This document shows, piece after piece, positions 49,255-59,981 of a stretch of DNA of 64,000 nucleotides. The notes under the pieces were generated by a model. The model ran no database searches, had not been told where the DNA came from, and saw only the letters and a program-made list of their open reading frames with translations. Origin of the DNA: Terrabacter sp. MAHUQ-38 (GTDB lineage: Bacteria; Actinomycetota; Actinomycetes; Actinomycetales; Dermatophilaceae); assembly GCF_014518425.1 (NCBI RefSeq), contig NZ_JACVCU010000001.1:372001-436000 (forward strand), read 5' to 3'. Numbering within the stretch: the stretch's first letter is position 1; every line of letters begins with the position of its first letter. Both the position numbers and the translations under genes were made by a program.

Positions 49255-50280
49255 TCAGCGCACCACCACGGCATACGTGACGAGGGCCGTCCACGCCACC
49301 CAGGCCGCGAGGCCGACGAGGACGGTCCACGGGTGGAGGGTCAGGGCGGCGACGAACTCGCGCAGGAACGCGCTCGGCACGAGGTACCACGCGGTCCGCG
49401 CGCCGGTGACGTCCGCGTCGATCCCCAGCCGCTTCGTGATGAGGGCGGCACGGCCGACGTGGTATCCGCTCGTCACGACGCGCACGTGCCGCCTGTCGAC
49501 CGGGACGTCCCGTTCCCGGAGGAGCTCGCGCGCGAGCCGGAGGTTCTCCTCGGTGGTCCTCGCGCGGTCCTCGGTCAGGACGTCGCCGGGCGCCATCCCC
49601 TGCTCCACGAGGTATGCCGTCATGGCCACGCCCTCGGCCACCGGCTCGTCCGCGCCCTGGCCGCCGCTCGGGACGAGGAGAGGCGAGCGGCCCCGCGCGT
49701 GCTCGCCGCGCCACACGGCGAGGCCCGCGTCGAGGCGGCGGGCGAGCGGGCGCGGCACCGTGCCCTGCACGAGCCCGGAGCCCAGCACGATGATCGCGAC
49801 GGGCGCGCGGCGTGCCCGGTGGCGGCGGTAGAGCAGGCAGTAGAGGAGATAGCTGAGGAAGGCGAGCGCCGGGTAGCCGGGCAGCAGGAGCACGACGAGC
49901 CCGACGACCGAGAGGGCGGGCTCGCCGGCGCGGGCGAGCCCGAACCCGACCGCGGTCACCACGAGCATGCCCAGCCCCAGCACGAGCGAGATCACGGTCC
50001 CGAGACCGCGACCCTCGCGGCTCAGCACGCGCAGGCCGTTGACGACGCAGAGGAGGCCGAGGACCGCAGCCAGGGCCCACGGCACGACGACCAGGGCCAC
50101 CATCCCGTCGGCGAGGTCGACGAGGTCCGGCTCGACGACGACCTCGACCGCCGCCAGCCCCGTCCACGCCGCCACGAGGAGCAGCACGCCGTTGCGCCAG
50201 CGCCGGGGCTCGGTGCGCGACGAGCGGGCGAACACGGCTCCCGAGACGAACGCGGCGGCGGCGAGGGCGAGCGGGACCAT
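49255..50280 (-). CDS. YdcF-like (DUF218) membrane protein
   Basis: A 341-residue protein. The N-terminal ~155 residues contain about four transmembrane segments. A DUF218 domain (VAIIVLGSGLVQGTVPRPLA; LTEDRARTTEENLRLARELL; VTSGYHVGRAALI) follows, and a final transmembrane helix near the C-terminus closes it. DUF218/YdcF/SanA proteins are tied to cell-envelope integrity and polysaccharide or cyclic lipid carriers; the reaction is not settled. ATG 50280 gives a normal membrane start. The divergent AlaRS-like gene starts 49 bases away. Confidence 0.88.
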   Translation of the reverse strand: MVPLALAAAAFVSGAVFARSSRTEPRRWRNGVLLLVAAWTGLAAVEVVVEPDLVDLADGMVALVVVPWALAAVLGLLCVVNGLRVLSREGRGLGTVISLVLGLGMLVVTAVGFGLARAGEPALSVVGLVVLLLPGYPALAFLSYLLYCLLYRRHRARRAPVAIIVLGSGLVQGTVPRPLARRLDAGLAVWRGEHARGRSPLLVPSGGQGADEPVAEGVAMTAYLVEQGMAPGDVLTEDRARTTEENLRLARELLRERDVPVDRRHVRVVTSGYHVGRAALITKRLGIDADVTGARTAWYLVPSAFLREFVAALTLHPWTVLVGLAAWVAWTALVTYAVVVR

Positions 50281-50329
50281 GCCCCGAGCATGCCTCGACA
50301 GGGTCGGGGCCGCGGTGTCCAATCGGGTG

Positions 50330-51733
50330 ATGGACGCCGACGAGATCCGGAGCGCCTTCCTCACTTACATGAGGGAGCAGGGGCACGTCGTCATCCCGCG
50401 GGCACCACTCGTCCCGCGGGACGACCCGACCACGCTCTTCACCGGCAGCGGCATGCAGCCCCTGCTCCCCTACCTCCTCGGGGCAGAGCACCCTGCCGGC
50501 ACACGACTCGCCGACAGCCAGACCTGCCTGCGCGTGCAGGACATCGAGGAGGTGGGCGACAACCGGCACACGACGTTCTTCGAGATGCTCGGCAGCTGGA
50601 GCCTCGGCGACTACTTCAAGGAGCAGCAGATCCCGCAGTTCTGGACGTTCCTCACGGAGCGGATCGGCCTCGACCCCGCCCGGCTCTACGTCTCGTGCTT
50701 CAGTGGGGACCCGGCGAACGGCATACCCAAGGACGAGGAGTCGGCAGCGATCTGGGCCCGGCTGTTCGCGGGCGCAGGCCTCAGCGCCGACGAGGTCGAG
50801 CTCGACACGGAGGAGCGCGCGGCCGCCGTCGGTTCGTGCGGCGCGCGGATCGCCTTCTACGGCAAGAAGAACTGGTGGTGCCGGGGCGGCAGCGCGGACG
50901 AGATGCCCGTCGGCGAACCGGGCGGGCCCGACACCGAGGTCTTCTACCTCTTCCCGCAGGTCGAGCACGACCGGTCCTACGGCGAGCACTGCCACCCGAA
51001 CTGCGACTGCGGCCGGTTCATCGAGCTCGGCAACTCGGTCTTCATGGAGTACGTCCGTGCGGCCACCGGGTTCGAGCCGCTGCCTCGCCGCAACGTCGAC
51101 TACGGCGGCGGGCTCGCCCGGATCGCCGCGGCGGCACTCGACACCCCCGACGTGTTCCGGATCGGGCTGCTGTGGCCGATCATCGAGAAGCTCGAGGAGC
51201 TCTCCGGCCGCAGCTACGAGGACGAGACCGTCGCCATGCGCGTCATCGCCGACCACTTGAAGGGGGCGACGTTCCTGGCCGTCGACGGCGTGCGACCCGG
51301 CAACAAGGCACAGGGCTACGTCCTGCGCCGCCTCATCCGGCGCGCCGTCCGCTTCGCCCTCGGGCTCGGCTTCGAGGAAAGCCTTCTGCCGCAGGTCATC
51401 CCGACGGTCGTGGGCATCTACGACGTCCACTACCCGGAGGTGAAGGAGCACGCCGACTTCGTCGTGGCAGTCCTCTCCAAGGAGGAGCAGGCGTTCCGGC
51501 GGACCCTGCGCAAGGGTCTGCGCCAGCTCGAGACCTACCACGACACGGGCGTCACCGGGGTGGAGCTCTTCGTCCTCCATGACACCTACGGGTTCCCGGT
51601 CGAGCTGTCCACCGAGGAGGCGCACGCCGAGGGCATCGCCGTCAGCGACACATGGCGCGAGGAGTTCGACCAGCAGATGGCAGCGCAGCGCGCCCGCTCG
51701 CTGCGCGCCTCGGGCGAGACGGCGGCCGAGTGA
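50330..51733 (+). CDS. Truncated alanyl-tRNA synthetase paralogue (catalytic and tRNA-recognition parts only)
   Basis: A 467-residue AlaRS-like protein. It has a class II catalytic core with VRVQDIEEVGDNRHTTFFEM-type motif 2 sequence, GNSVFMEYVR and NVDYGGGLARI, followed by the helical tRNA-recognition region (GYVLRRLIRRAVRFA). It ends near ARSLRASGE, about where E. coli AlaRS fragment 1-461 ends, so the editing and C-Ala domains are missing. NWWCRGGSADEMP replaces the usual TGPCGP-containing loop. It may be a second synthetase, a resistance variant, or a repurposed amino-acid-activating enzyme. ATG 50330 is preferred. The UvrA-like gene follows. Confidence 0.85.
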   Translation: MDADEIRSAFLTYMREQGHVVIPRAPLVPRDDPTTLFTGSGMQPLLPYLLGAEHPAGTRLADSQTCLRVQDIEEVGDNRHTTFFEMLGSWSLGDYFKEQQIPQFWTFLTERIGLDPARLYVSCFSGDPANGIPKDEESAAIWARLFAGAGLSADEVELDTEERAAAVGSCGARIAFYGKKNWWCRGGSADEMPVGEPGGPDTEVFYLFPQVEHDRSYGEHCHPNCDCGRFIELGNSVFMEYVRAATGFEPLPRRNVDYGGGLARIAAAALDTPDVFRIGLLWPIIEKLEELSGRSYEDETVAMRVIADHLKGATFLAVDGVRPGNKAQGYVLRRLIRRAVRFALGLGFEESLLPQVIPTVVGIYDVHYPEVKEHADFVVAVLSKEEQAFRRTLRKGLRQLETYHDTGVTGVELFVLHDTYGFPVELSTEEAHAEGIAVSDTWREEFDQQMAAQRARSLRASGETAAE

Positions 51734-51781
51734 CTCGAGGTGGCCGTCAGGAATCGAGAAGCGCGGACCGCTCCGGCGCTC

Positions 51782-51787
51782 TAGCGT
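51782..51787 (+). promoter_or_regulatory. Likely -10 box for a leaderless UvrA-like transcript
   Basis: TAGCGT in GCTCTAGCGTGAGCG ends seven bases before ATG 51795, the same layout as for lysE and the MFS gene at 32628. It supports initiation at 51795 rather than at the internal ATG 51822. Confidence 0.45.
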
Positions 51788-51794
51788 GAGCGCC

Positions 51795-54209
<2,415 letters not shown>

Positions 54210-54255
54210 TGGCCCGGCGGGCGCGTGGCCGAGCTGGTCGGCCACGCGCCAGCCG

Positions 54256-55128
54256 TCACTGGCAGCAGGCGTTGTAGCCGCGGTCCATCCAGAACTGGGT
54301 GGGCACCGGGTTCACGAGCGTCGTGTCGCTGCTGAACGTCGCCGCCGTCTGGCGGCCGGGCCGCATCTCGACGTGCGTGTGCGAGCCGGCGGCACCGCGG
54401 GCGGCCTCGTCGCCGATCTTCTGACCGCGCGAGATCGCCTGTCCCACAGAGAAGGTCAGTGGGTTCAGGTGCAGGTAGACGACCGTCTTGTCGTACGTCG
54501 CGTTGTAGACCGCGAGAGTGGACAAGGCGTCGGTGGCGTCACTTCCCTCGGTCACGCGGGTCACCGTGCCGCCGAGCACGGCGAAGACGTCGGCGCCCGA
54601 CTGGTACGCGACGTCGATGCCCTCGTGCCGACCCGCGGTGTTGAGATACCCGTCGAACCAGGCGGTGACACGGGCCGATGCCGAGTGGTACACACCGAAC
54701 TCGAAGTCGTCGTTGGCGCCGACGCCGACGAGGTGGCCGGCGTTCTCGTTCTTCAGCTCCGAGCGCAGGTTCGCCCTGACACCCGGCTCGATGGAGTCGA
54801 TGGCGCCGGACCAGCCGCTCCGGTAGAACACCGTCGCCACGGCGCCCTCACGGTTCCACACGGACGCCGCGTTGTTCTTGACGCACTGGCCGCTGCCGCT
54901 GCCGGCGGAGACGAACGCGACACAGCCGGCTCCCGTCCCGTAGTCGGACTGGCTGTTGGCGAGGTCGACGAGCGACCCCTGGTTGTCGGAGTTGTAGTAG
55001 AGGCAGAACTCGCCTGTCTCACAGACGCCGTTCTTCGCGGTGGCCGCCTGCGCGGTGGGCACGGGCGCCACCAGCGCACCGGCGAGGGTGGTCGCGGCTG
55101 CGACCACTGCAAAGGTGTTCTTCTTCAT
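54256..55128 (-). CDS. Secreted M23 peptidase with N-terminal I36-type domain
   Basis: A 290-residue exported protein. Its Sec signal (KKNTFAVVAAATTLAGALVA, cleavage after AQA at ~29) is followed by a cysteine-containing peptidase-inhibitor I36-like domain (CETGEFCLYYNSDNQGSL to ~115) and a beta-lytic M23 domain with RHEGIDV (first H/D zinc pair) and SHTHVEMRPG (H-x-H). It ends in a CC-containing tail. M23 enzymes cut peptidoglycan crossbridges; the I36 part may be an intramolecular inhibitor or wall-targeting domain. ATG 55128 is preceded by GGGGAACC. It probably acts outside the cell on wall material. Confidence 0.88.
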   Translation of the reverse strand: MKKNTFAVVAAATTLAGALVAPVPTAQAATAKNGVCETGEFCLYYNSDNQGSLVDLANSQSDYGTGAGCVAFVSAGSGSGQCVKNNAASVWNREGAVATVFYRSGWSGAIDSIEPGVRANLRSELKNENAGHLVGVGANDDFEFGVYHSASARVTAWFDGYLNTAGRHEGIDVAYQSGADVFAVLGGTVTRVTEGSDATDALSTLAVYNATYDKTVVYLHLNPLTFSVGQAISRGQKIGDEAARGAAGSHTHVEMRPGRQTAATFSSDTTLVNPVPTQFWMDRGYNACCQ

Positions 55129-55267
55129 GGTTCCCCTGTGTGCCGCGGGGCTCGCGCCCCTTGCTCCCACGAGCGCGAACGCGGACGCGGGCCGTACGCG
55201 CGTCAGGCTAGGGGCAGCAGCCGCCTCGGCGGGATGGGGAGGACTCCCCATCCCGACAGGTAGGTCC

Positions 55268-55633
55268 TCACACTCTCCGGACGGGAGCGACTCGGCGGCG
55301 ACACGGCATGCCGAAGACGCCTCCGACGATCGTCACCACGGGTCCCGGGATCTCCCTGGTCACTGCTGCCTTCTCGTCCGCAGACGCGCCGTCCAGGCCC
55401 CACGCGATGAAACGGCCTCCCTTGACGGGAGTCAGGCGCTTGCCGAACTTCTCGGCTGGCTCGGGGACCTCCGGCGCGTCACGGTGCCTGGAGGAGGATC
55501 GGTTCCATCTCTGTCTCCACGTGCTCGAAGTGCGAGAGGGTCACCTGCTGAAGTCGTGTCATCGCCGCCTTCGAGTGCGTCGAGGAACCGCTGGAGGTCC
55601 CTGCGGACCGCGCCGTTTGATCGCCTTGTTCAT
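55268..55633 (-). pseudogene. Frameshifted hemerythrin-domain protein remnant
   Basis: Three minus-strand frames join into one hemerythrin-like protein. First, near 55615-55560, VRRDLQRFLDALEGGD resembles the first helix. Then MTRLQQVTLSHFEHVETEME (55564 on) contains the H-x2-H-x3-E iron-ligand pattern. Finally KFGKRLTPVKGGRFIAWGLD and ASADEKAAVTREIPGPVV run to a TGA at 55268, matching the C-terminal region usual in actinobacterial hemerythrin proteins. At least two frame changes and a stop separate the pieces, so it is probably inactive. It fills the gap between the M23 and UBP genes. Confidence 0.6.
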
Positions 55634-55692
55634 GCTGAACCTTGGCCACACCCTGAGCCGGGGCGGCACGGACACGAGGGCGGCCGCAACCT

Positions 55693-56046
55693 TCAGTGGA
55701 TCAGGTCCCGCCAGTTCACCGGCACGCGGTCCCCCGGAGCCGGCGACCCCTGCTCGACCGGGCGGCTCGTCGGCGGTGCGAGCTCCGGCCCCCTGACGAA
55801 CTCCTCGGTCCGATAGTCGTAGAAGAACGCCTCCCCCGGCTCGAAGCTGCGCGTCACCGGATGTCCCGTCTCCCGCGCATGGGCAGAGGCGTGCTGCGCC
55901 GGCGACGTGTCGCAGCACCCGATGTGGCCGCACTGCGCGCAGCGCCGTAGATGAACCCACCAGCCGCCACCGGCGAGGCACTCGAGGCAACCCGTCCCGC
56001 TCGGAGCCACGGTGGGGTCGATCCCGGAGAGCGCGTCATCCGTCAT
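55693..56046 (-). CDS. UBP-type zinc-finger protein
   Basis: A 117-residue protein dominated by a UBP-type zinc finger: CLECLAGGGWWVHLRRCAQC, then HIGCCDTSPAQHASAHARET and GHPVTRSFEPGEAFFYDY. In eukaryotes this fold binds the free ubiquitin C-terminus. Bacterial copies are common in actinobacteria, often near hemerythrin-like genes, and their ligand is unknown. Here the hemerythrin remnant lies directly downstream, so this may be the surviving half of a former operon. The ATG at 56046 is divergent from the 749-residue protein. Confidence 0.87.
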   Translation of the reverse strand: MTDDALSGIDPTVAPSGTGCLECLAGGGWWVHLRRCAQCGHIGCCDTSPAQHASAHARETGHPVTRSFEPGEAFFYDYRTEEFVRGPELAPPTSRPVEQGSPAPGDRVPVNWRDLIH

Positions 56047-56173
56047 GTCCGCAGCCTACGACGGCCCGGCCGCGGCCGCCCGCGCGTCAGCCGCCGGTAT
56101 CTATCGGCTCGCTCGGACCACTGTGTGGTGTCGGCGCGGCCTCGGGGGCCGTGCCCCGCCGAGAGGAAGTCCC

Positions 56174-58423
56174 ATGCCCGCCAGCACATCCAAGGCCGCC
56201 GTGCGTCCCGTCCGGGTGGACAAGGCCCACCTCGTCCTTCGCTCCCGTCAGCCGGCGCTGCTCATGGCCAACCCGAACTACTTCGGGACCCTTGCTGAGT
56301 CAGAGCTCCCGGTCGTCACACCGATCAAGGGCAACACGTCGTTCGAGACGCTGACCTGTGTCGGCCTCAATCCCGCTCTCGACCAGGCCGAAGCCGTCGT
56401 CCGCGTCAAGGCCAACTCCGGATACGGCGGGACGCTCTGCAACGGCGGATCCCGCGAGTACGTCCGCTTCTTCGTGTCGTACGACAACGGCGCAAGCTGG
56501 GTCGACGTCGGCATGGACTCCTTCAGCGTCCACGACACCACGGGTGCGCGGCCCCTCGACTTCGCGGTCAACCTGGCGATCCCGGTGAAGCACCGGTGGT
56601 GCTTCGTCGAGAACAAGCCGACGCTCCGCGCGATCCTCTCGTGGAGCCAGCCGCCGACGGCCGGCGATCCGAACTTCGTCCCGGTCTGGGGCAACGTCGT
56701 CGACGTCGTCGTGCAGCCCACGGGGTCCAAGCTCCTCGTCGTCGGCGACCTCGTCGAGGCGCTCGAGGTCAAGCTCCCTGTGCCGCTCGTCGACATCGTC
56801 GAGGTCGACCAGCCGCTCGTGCTCAAGGATCCGCCGCCGGCTCCGCTCTCGACTCTGGTGAAGACCTACACGAAGGACAAGGTCGAGCCGCACCGCTTCG
56901 TCTTCCCACAGGTCAACCAGGCCCTGCTCGCCTCAGGGGGTCTCCTCGCCGACGTCACCGAGGTGCAGCCCGGCCCCGATCCGACGAAGCCGCGGGGTCT
57001 CGCCGCTGACGCCGGACTCGCCGCGTCGATGTTCCCCGGGTCGATGTTCGACTTCGGGGGCCTCGACCTCGACATCACCGACATCCTCGACGCGCTCGCC
57101 ACGACCGACGGCAACACCGATTTCGAGGAGCTCGGCTGCATCGGCTACGACCCGGTCGAGGACGCCCTCGTCGGCGTCGTCACGATCAAGCGGCCCAGCG
57201 GCTACTCCGGTGGTCCGTGCACCGCAGGCAGCACAGAGTACGTCGCCTTCTGGATGGACTGGGGCGGCGGCCTCGAGTACGTCGGCACCGCGAGCGTCAA
57301 GGTCCACGACGTGACCGTGCCGGCCGGAGGCCTGCGCTACGCGGTCTTCCTCCCGATCGCGAGCTTCGCCCACCGCCGCGCCTGCGTCGACGGGCCGGTC
57401 CAGCCGAAGGTGCGCGCGATCCTCTCCTGGGCGGCGGCGCCCCCGACCGGTAACCCGGACTGGGTGCCGACGTGGGGCAACCGCGAGGAGACGACCGTCC
57501 AGCTGCCAGCCGGCGTCGTCGTCGGGCTGCGTCCCATCGTCGACGCGATCAGCGGTGTGCCGGTCTGCGCGATCGACCAGAACGACGGTCGCACCCTGGA
57601 CCCGGCCGACCAGCCGTTCGGCGGCGTCGTCACGGTCACCGGCTTCATCCCCGGCGCGCCGGACATCAGCGCCGTCCCGAGGAAGTACCGCGTCCGCGTC
57701 CGCGACGTCGACAACGGCGGCTCCTTCAAGGCGTTGACCAACGACTTCGGGATCACCGTGACCCAACAGGTCGGGGCGGCACTGCCGACGCAGTTCGCGA
57801 TGACGCAGTCGACCGACTCAGACGACTTCTACACCTACCAAGAGGACCCCAACATCGCCGGTGCAGGGTGGCGCCGCGTCGTCGGCAACGTGCTCGCCGT
57901 GTGGTCGACGTCCGTGCCGATGACCGGTCGATGGGAGATCGAGGTCGTGGCGAAGGATCCGATCGGCACGATCTACTCGGCGCAGACGGTCCTGTGCGTC
58001 GACGGGACGACCCGCGCCAACGTCCGGCTCCGGCTCGACGAGGTCGCGCCGACGAGCACCTTCACGATCACGGAGTACATCCGCGGCGGGACGACGTTCC
58101 CGGCGCAGGAGTGCATGAAGTTCAAGCTCGGCGACATCCTCGTCGGCTCCTACTCGGTGTCGGACGACCACTTCCGCACCGTGGCCCTGGAGCTCGACCC
58201 AGCCGGTCCTGCCGCGGGCACGACGCCGACGCTCTCCGGACCGTCGACCTTCCCGCTGGCTCCCACCGTCGGCACGTCGGGCACGTGGCAGCTGAACACC
58301 GCGATCATGGCGCCATGCGGTTACGTCCTGCGCCTCCGGGCCTGGGACCGCACGATCGTCTCCGGCAGCAGCATCGGCTGGGAGGCGGTCCCCAAGGCGA
58401 TCGGGTTCTCGCTCGAGGCCTGA
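56174..58423 (+). CDS. 749-residue hypothetical protein with a duplicated beta-type domain
   Basis: I do not recognise the family. Two homologous ~130-residue domains lie at ~53-182 and ~313-445. Both contain N-T-x-F-E, C-x-G, SGY-x-G-(T/G)-x-C, EYV-x-F, a KVHD/SVHD-like strand, RAILSW-x-x-P and a final WGN segment. Paired cysteines recur in each. The C-terminal third (~455-749) is also beta-rich. There is no signal peptide or membrane helix, so it is cytoplasmic or leaves by a non-classical route. AGAGGAAG lies 8-10 bases before ATG 56174. It is flanked by the UBP gene (divergent) and an ATPase (convergent). Confidence 0.8.
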   Translation: MPASTSKAAVRPVRVDKAHLVLRSRQPALLMANPNYFGTLAESELPVVTPIKGNTSFETLTCVGLNPALDQAEAVVRVKANSGYGGTLCNGGSREYVRFFVSYDNGASWVDVGMDSFSVHDTTGARPLDFAVNLAIPVKHRWCFVENKPTLRAILSWSQPPTAGDPNFVPVWGNVVDVVVQPTGSKLLVVGDLVEALEVKLPVPLVDIVEVDQPLVLKDPPPAPLSTLVKTYTKDKVEPHRFVFPQVNQALLASGGLLADVTEVQPGPDPTKPRGLAADAGLAASMFPGSMFDFGGLDLDITDILDALATTDGNTDFEELGCIGYDPVEDALVGVVTIKRPSGYSGGPCTAGSTEYVAFWMDWGGGLEYVGTASVKVHDVTVPAGGLRYAVFLPIASFAHRRACVDGPVQPKVRAILSWAAAPPTGNPDWVPTWGNREETTVQLPAGVVVGLRPIVDAISGVPVCAIDQNDGRTLDPADQPFGGVVTVTGFIPGAPDISAVPRKYRVRVRDVDNGGSFKALTNDFGITVTQQVGAALPTQFAMTQSTDSDDFYTYQEDPNIAGAGWRRVVGNVLAVWSTSVPMTGRWEIEVVAKDPIGTIYSAQTVLCVDGTTRANVRLRLDEVAPTSTFTITEYIRGGTTFPAQECMKFKLGDILVGSYSVSDDHFRTVALELDPAGPAAGTTPTLSGPSTFPLAPTVGTSGTWQLNTAIMAPCGYVLRLRAWDRTIVSGSSIGWEAVPKAIGFSLEA

Positions 58424-58466
58424 TACCCGACCCCCAGCGCGGGGTGACGTCCGTCGCCCACGTGAG

Positions 58467-58502
58467 CTCAGCGGCATACGAAACAGGTCGTATGCCGCTG
58501 AG
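58467..58502. terminator. Perfect 15-bp hairpin with two inverted GTATGCCG sites
   Basis: CTCAGCGGCATACGA at 58467-58481 and its perfect complement TCGTATGCCGCTGAG at 58488-58502 flank a 6-base loop between two convergent genes. No U-tract follows on either side, but the stem is strong and its position fits a bidirectional terminator. Each arm holds one copy of the dispersed 8-mer, pointing in opposite directions. Confidence 0.8.
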
Positions 58503-58526
58503 CCCCGTCCGGGGTCCGCGAGGCGC

Positions 58527-59747
58527 TCAGGACTGGGTGCGGAGGTAGCGCCCGAAGTGCGGCACGGTGAAGGCGATGAGTCCTCGCTCGCCGGAGTAGA
58601 TGAGCCCCTTCTTGATGAGCGCGTCGCGCGCGGGTGACAGCGACTGCGGCTTGCGTCCGAGGACGTCGGCCACGGCAGAGGTCGGGACCGCCTCGCGCTC
58701 ATCGGCCGGCGAGTCGCCTTGCTGCTCATGCGAGTTCACGAGCGCTGCGTCGGCCATGGCACGGAGGTACTCCCGCTCGGCCGGCGTCGCCCGCTCGAAG
58801 CGCGAGCCGAAGAAGCCGACGGCGAGCTCGGACTCCGCCTCGGGCACGGCGACACGGATGTCCTGTGCGGTGACGGGTGACGTCGGCGCGACGTCCCAGA
58901 CGACCTTGCCGTAGGCCTGGATGAAGTATGGGTACCCCGCGGTGACGGCATACATCTCGTCGAGAGCCTCGGGAGTGAACTCGCACTCCTCCTCCGAGGC
59001 GGGGCCGACGAGAGCCTGGTCAGCGGCCTCGCGCGGCAGGCGGTCGATGCGGGAGTAGCGAAAGAGCCTCTCGGAGTAGGACTTCGACGCGGAGAGGACG
59101 GCGGGCAGGTGGGGAAGACCTGCGCCGACGACGATGACGGGCAGGCCCGACTGGGAGATCTCGTGGCACGCCGCGCACAGGGCCGAGACGTCCTCGGGGT
59201 CGAGGTCCTGCATCTCGTCGATGAAGAAGGCGACACCCTTGCCGACGTCGGCTGCGAGGCCACCGATGTCGGTGAAGAGCTCGACGAGGTCGATCTCGAT
59301 GTCGCCCGAGTCGGCGCGGCCCGTCACGGCGGGCACGTCGATGCCCGGCTGCCACTTGTCGCGCAGCTTGGCGCCGGAGGGTGCGTCGCGCAGGGCGAAG
59401 GACTTGATGATGCCGAGAACCTGGTCGACGTCGTCGGCCCGGGGGTGGCCGAGCTCGCGCACGGCCTGGTGCGCGGCGGCGGCGAGCGGGCGCCGGAGGC
59501 GCTGGTCGGGGCGCGCCTCGAACTTGCCGGTGCCCCAGTCGGCCCGCACGGCCGAGCTGCGCAGGGCGTTGAGCAGCACGGTCTTGCCGACGCCGCGCAG
59601 CCCGGTGAGGACGATCGAGCGCTCCGCGCGGCCGCGCGCGATGCGTTCGAGCACGACGTCGAAGGTGCGCAGCTGCTCGTCGCGACCGGCGAGCTCGGGT
59701 GGGCGCTGGCCCGCGCCCGGGGCGTACGGGTTCGTGATCGGGTCCAC
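58527..59747 (-). CDS. STAND/AAA-type ATPase with C-terminal winged helix
   Basis: A 406-residue ATPase. It has N-terminal ELAGRDEQLRTFDVVLERI, Walker A TGLRGVGKTVLLNAL (~48-62), Walker B VAFFIDEMQDL, an arginine- or sensor-like VVGAGLPHLP, and a C-terminal ~80-residue winged-helix region (VADVLGRKPQSLSPARDALI; LIAFTVPHFGRYLR). The form resembles archaeal Orc1/Cdc6-like and STAND ATPases that are widespread in actinobacteria. The cellular role is not known. It starts at ATG 59747 and is followed by the GTATGCCG hairpin. It may be a stand-alone regulator. Confidence 0.85.
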   Translation of the reverse strand: MDPITNPYAPGAGQRPPELAGRDEQLRTFDVVLERIARGRAERSIVLTGLRGVGKTVLLNALRSSAVRADWGTGKFEARPDQRLRRPLAAAAHQAVRELGHPRADDVDQVLGIIKSFALRDAPSGAKLRDKWQPGIDVPAVTGRADSGDIEIDLVELFTDIGGLAADVGKGVAFFIDEMQDLDPEDVSALCAACHEISQSGLPVIVVGAGLPHLPAVLSASKSYSERLFRYSRIDRLPREAADQALVGPASEEECEFTPEALDEMYAVTAGYPYFIQAYGKVVWDVAPTSPVTAQDIRVAVPEAESELAVGFFGSRFERATPAEREYLRAMADAALVNSHEQQGDSPADEREAVPTSAVADVLGRKPQSLSPARDALIKKGLIYSGERGLIAFTVPHFGRYLRTQS

Positions 59748-59871
59748 GCTCGGAGGGTATACGCGTCTCTACCGGAAACCTGAGACATCCACATAGGGCG
59801 CCATCGGCGCGTCGCGCGCCCGGGACAGCAAGGGACGACCTGCCGCGCCCGCTCGACGGGACCCACGTCGT

Positions 59872-59891
59872 TTGAGGGGAATTCCACTCAA
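59872..59891. promoter_or_regulatory. Imperfect 20-bp dyad upstream of the STAND-like ATPase
   Basis: TTGAGGGGAATTCCACTCAA is symmetrical except for one position per arm. It lies in the ~230-base gap between the ATPase start and the pdxY terminator, about 125 bases upstream of the ATPase. It could be an operator. Nothing else is recognisable in this gap. Confidence 0.3.
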
Positions 59892-59901
59892 TACGGGCAT
59901 G

Positions 59902-59950
59902 AAAAAGCGCCGTTCCGCACGGTCAGGGGTGGTCATGCGGAACGGCGCCT
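59902..59950 (-). terminator. Rho-independent terminator of pdxY
   Basis: On the minus strand TGCGGAACGGCGC's partner arms form a perfect 13-bp stem (59936-59948 with 59907-59919) around a 16-base loop, followed by TTTTT. It begins ~33 bases after the pdxY stop and has the classical form of an intrinsic terminator. Confidence 0.85.
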
Positions 59951-59981
59951 TGCGACTATAACGCTCCCAGCGGAGAAACGG

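Noticed and set aside
56174-58423. Phage structural protein
   Set aside because: No other phage-like gene (capsid, terminase, tail, integrase) is present around it.
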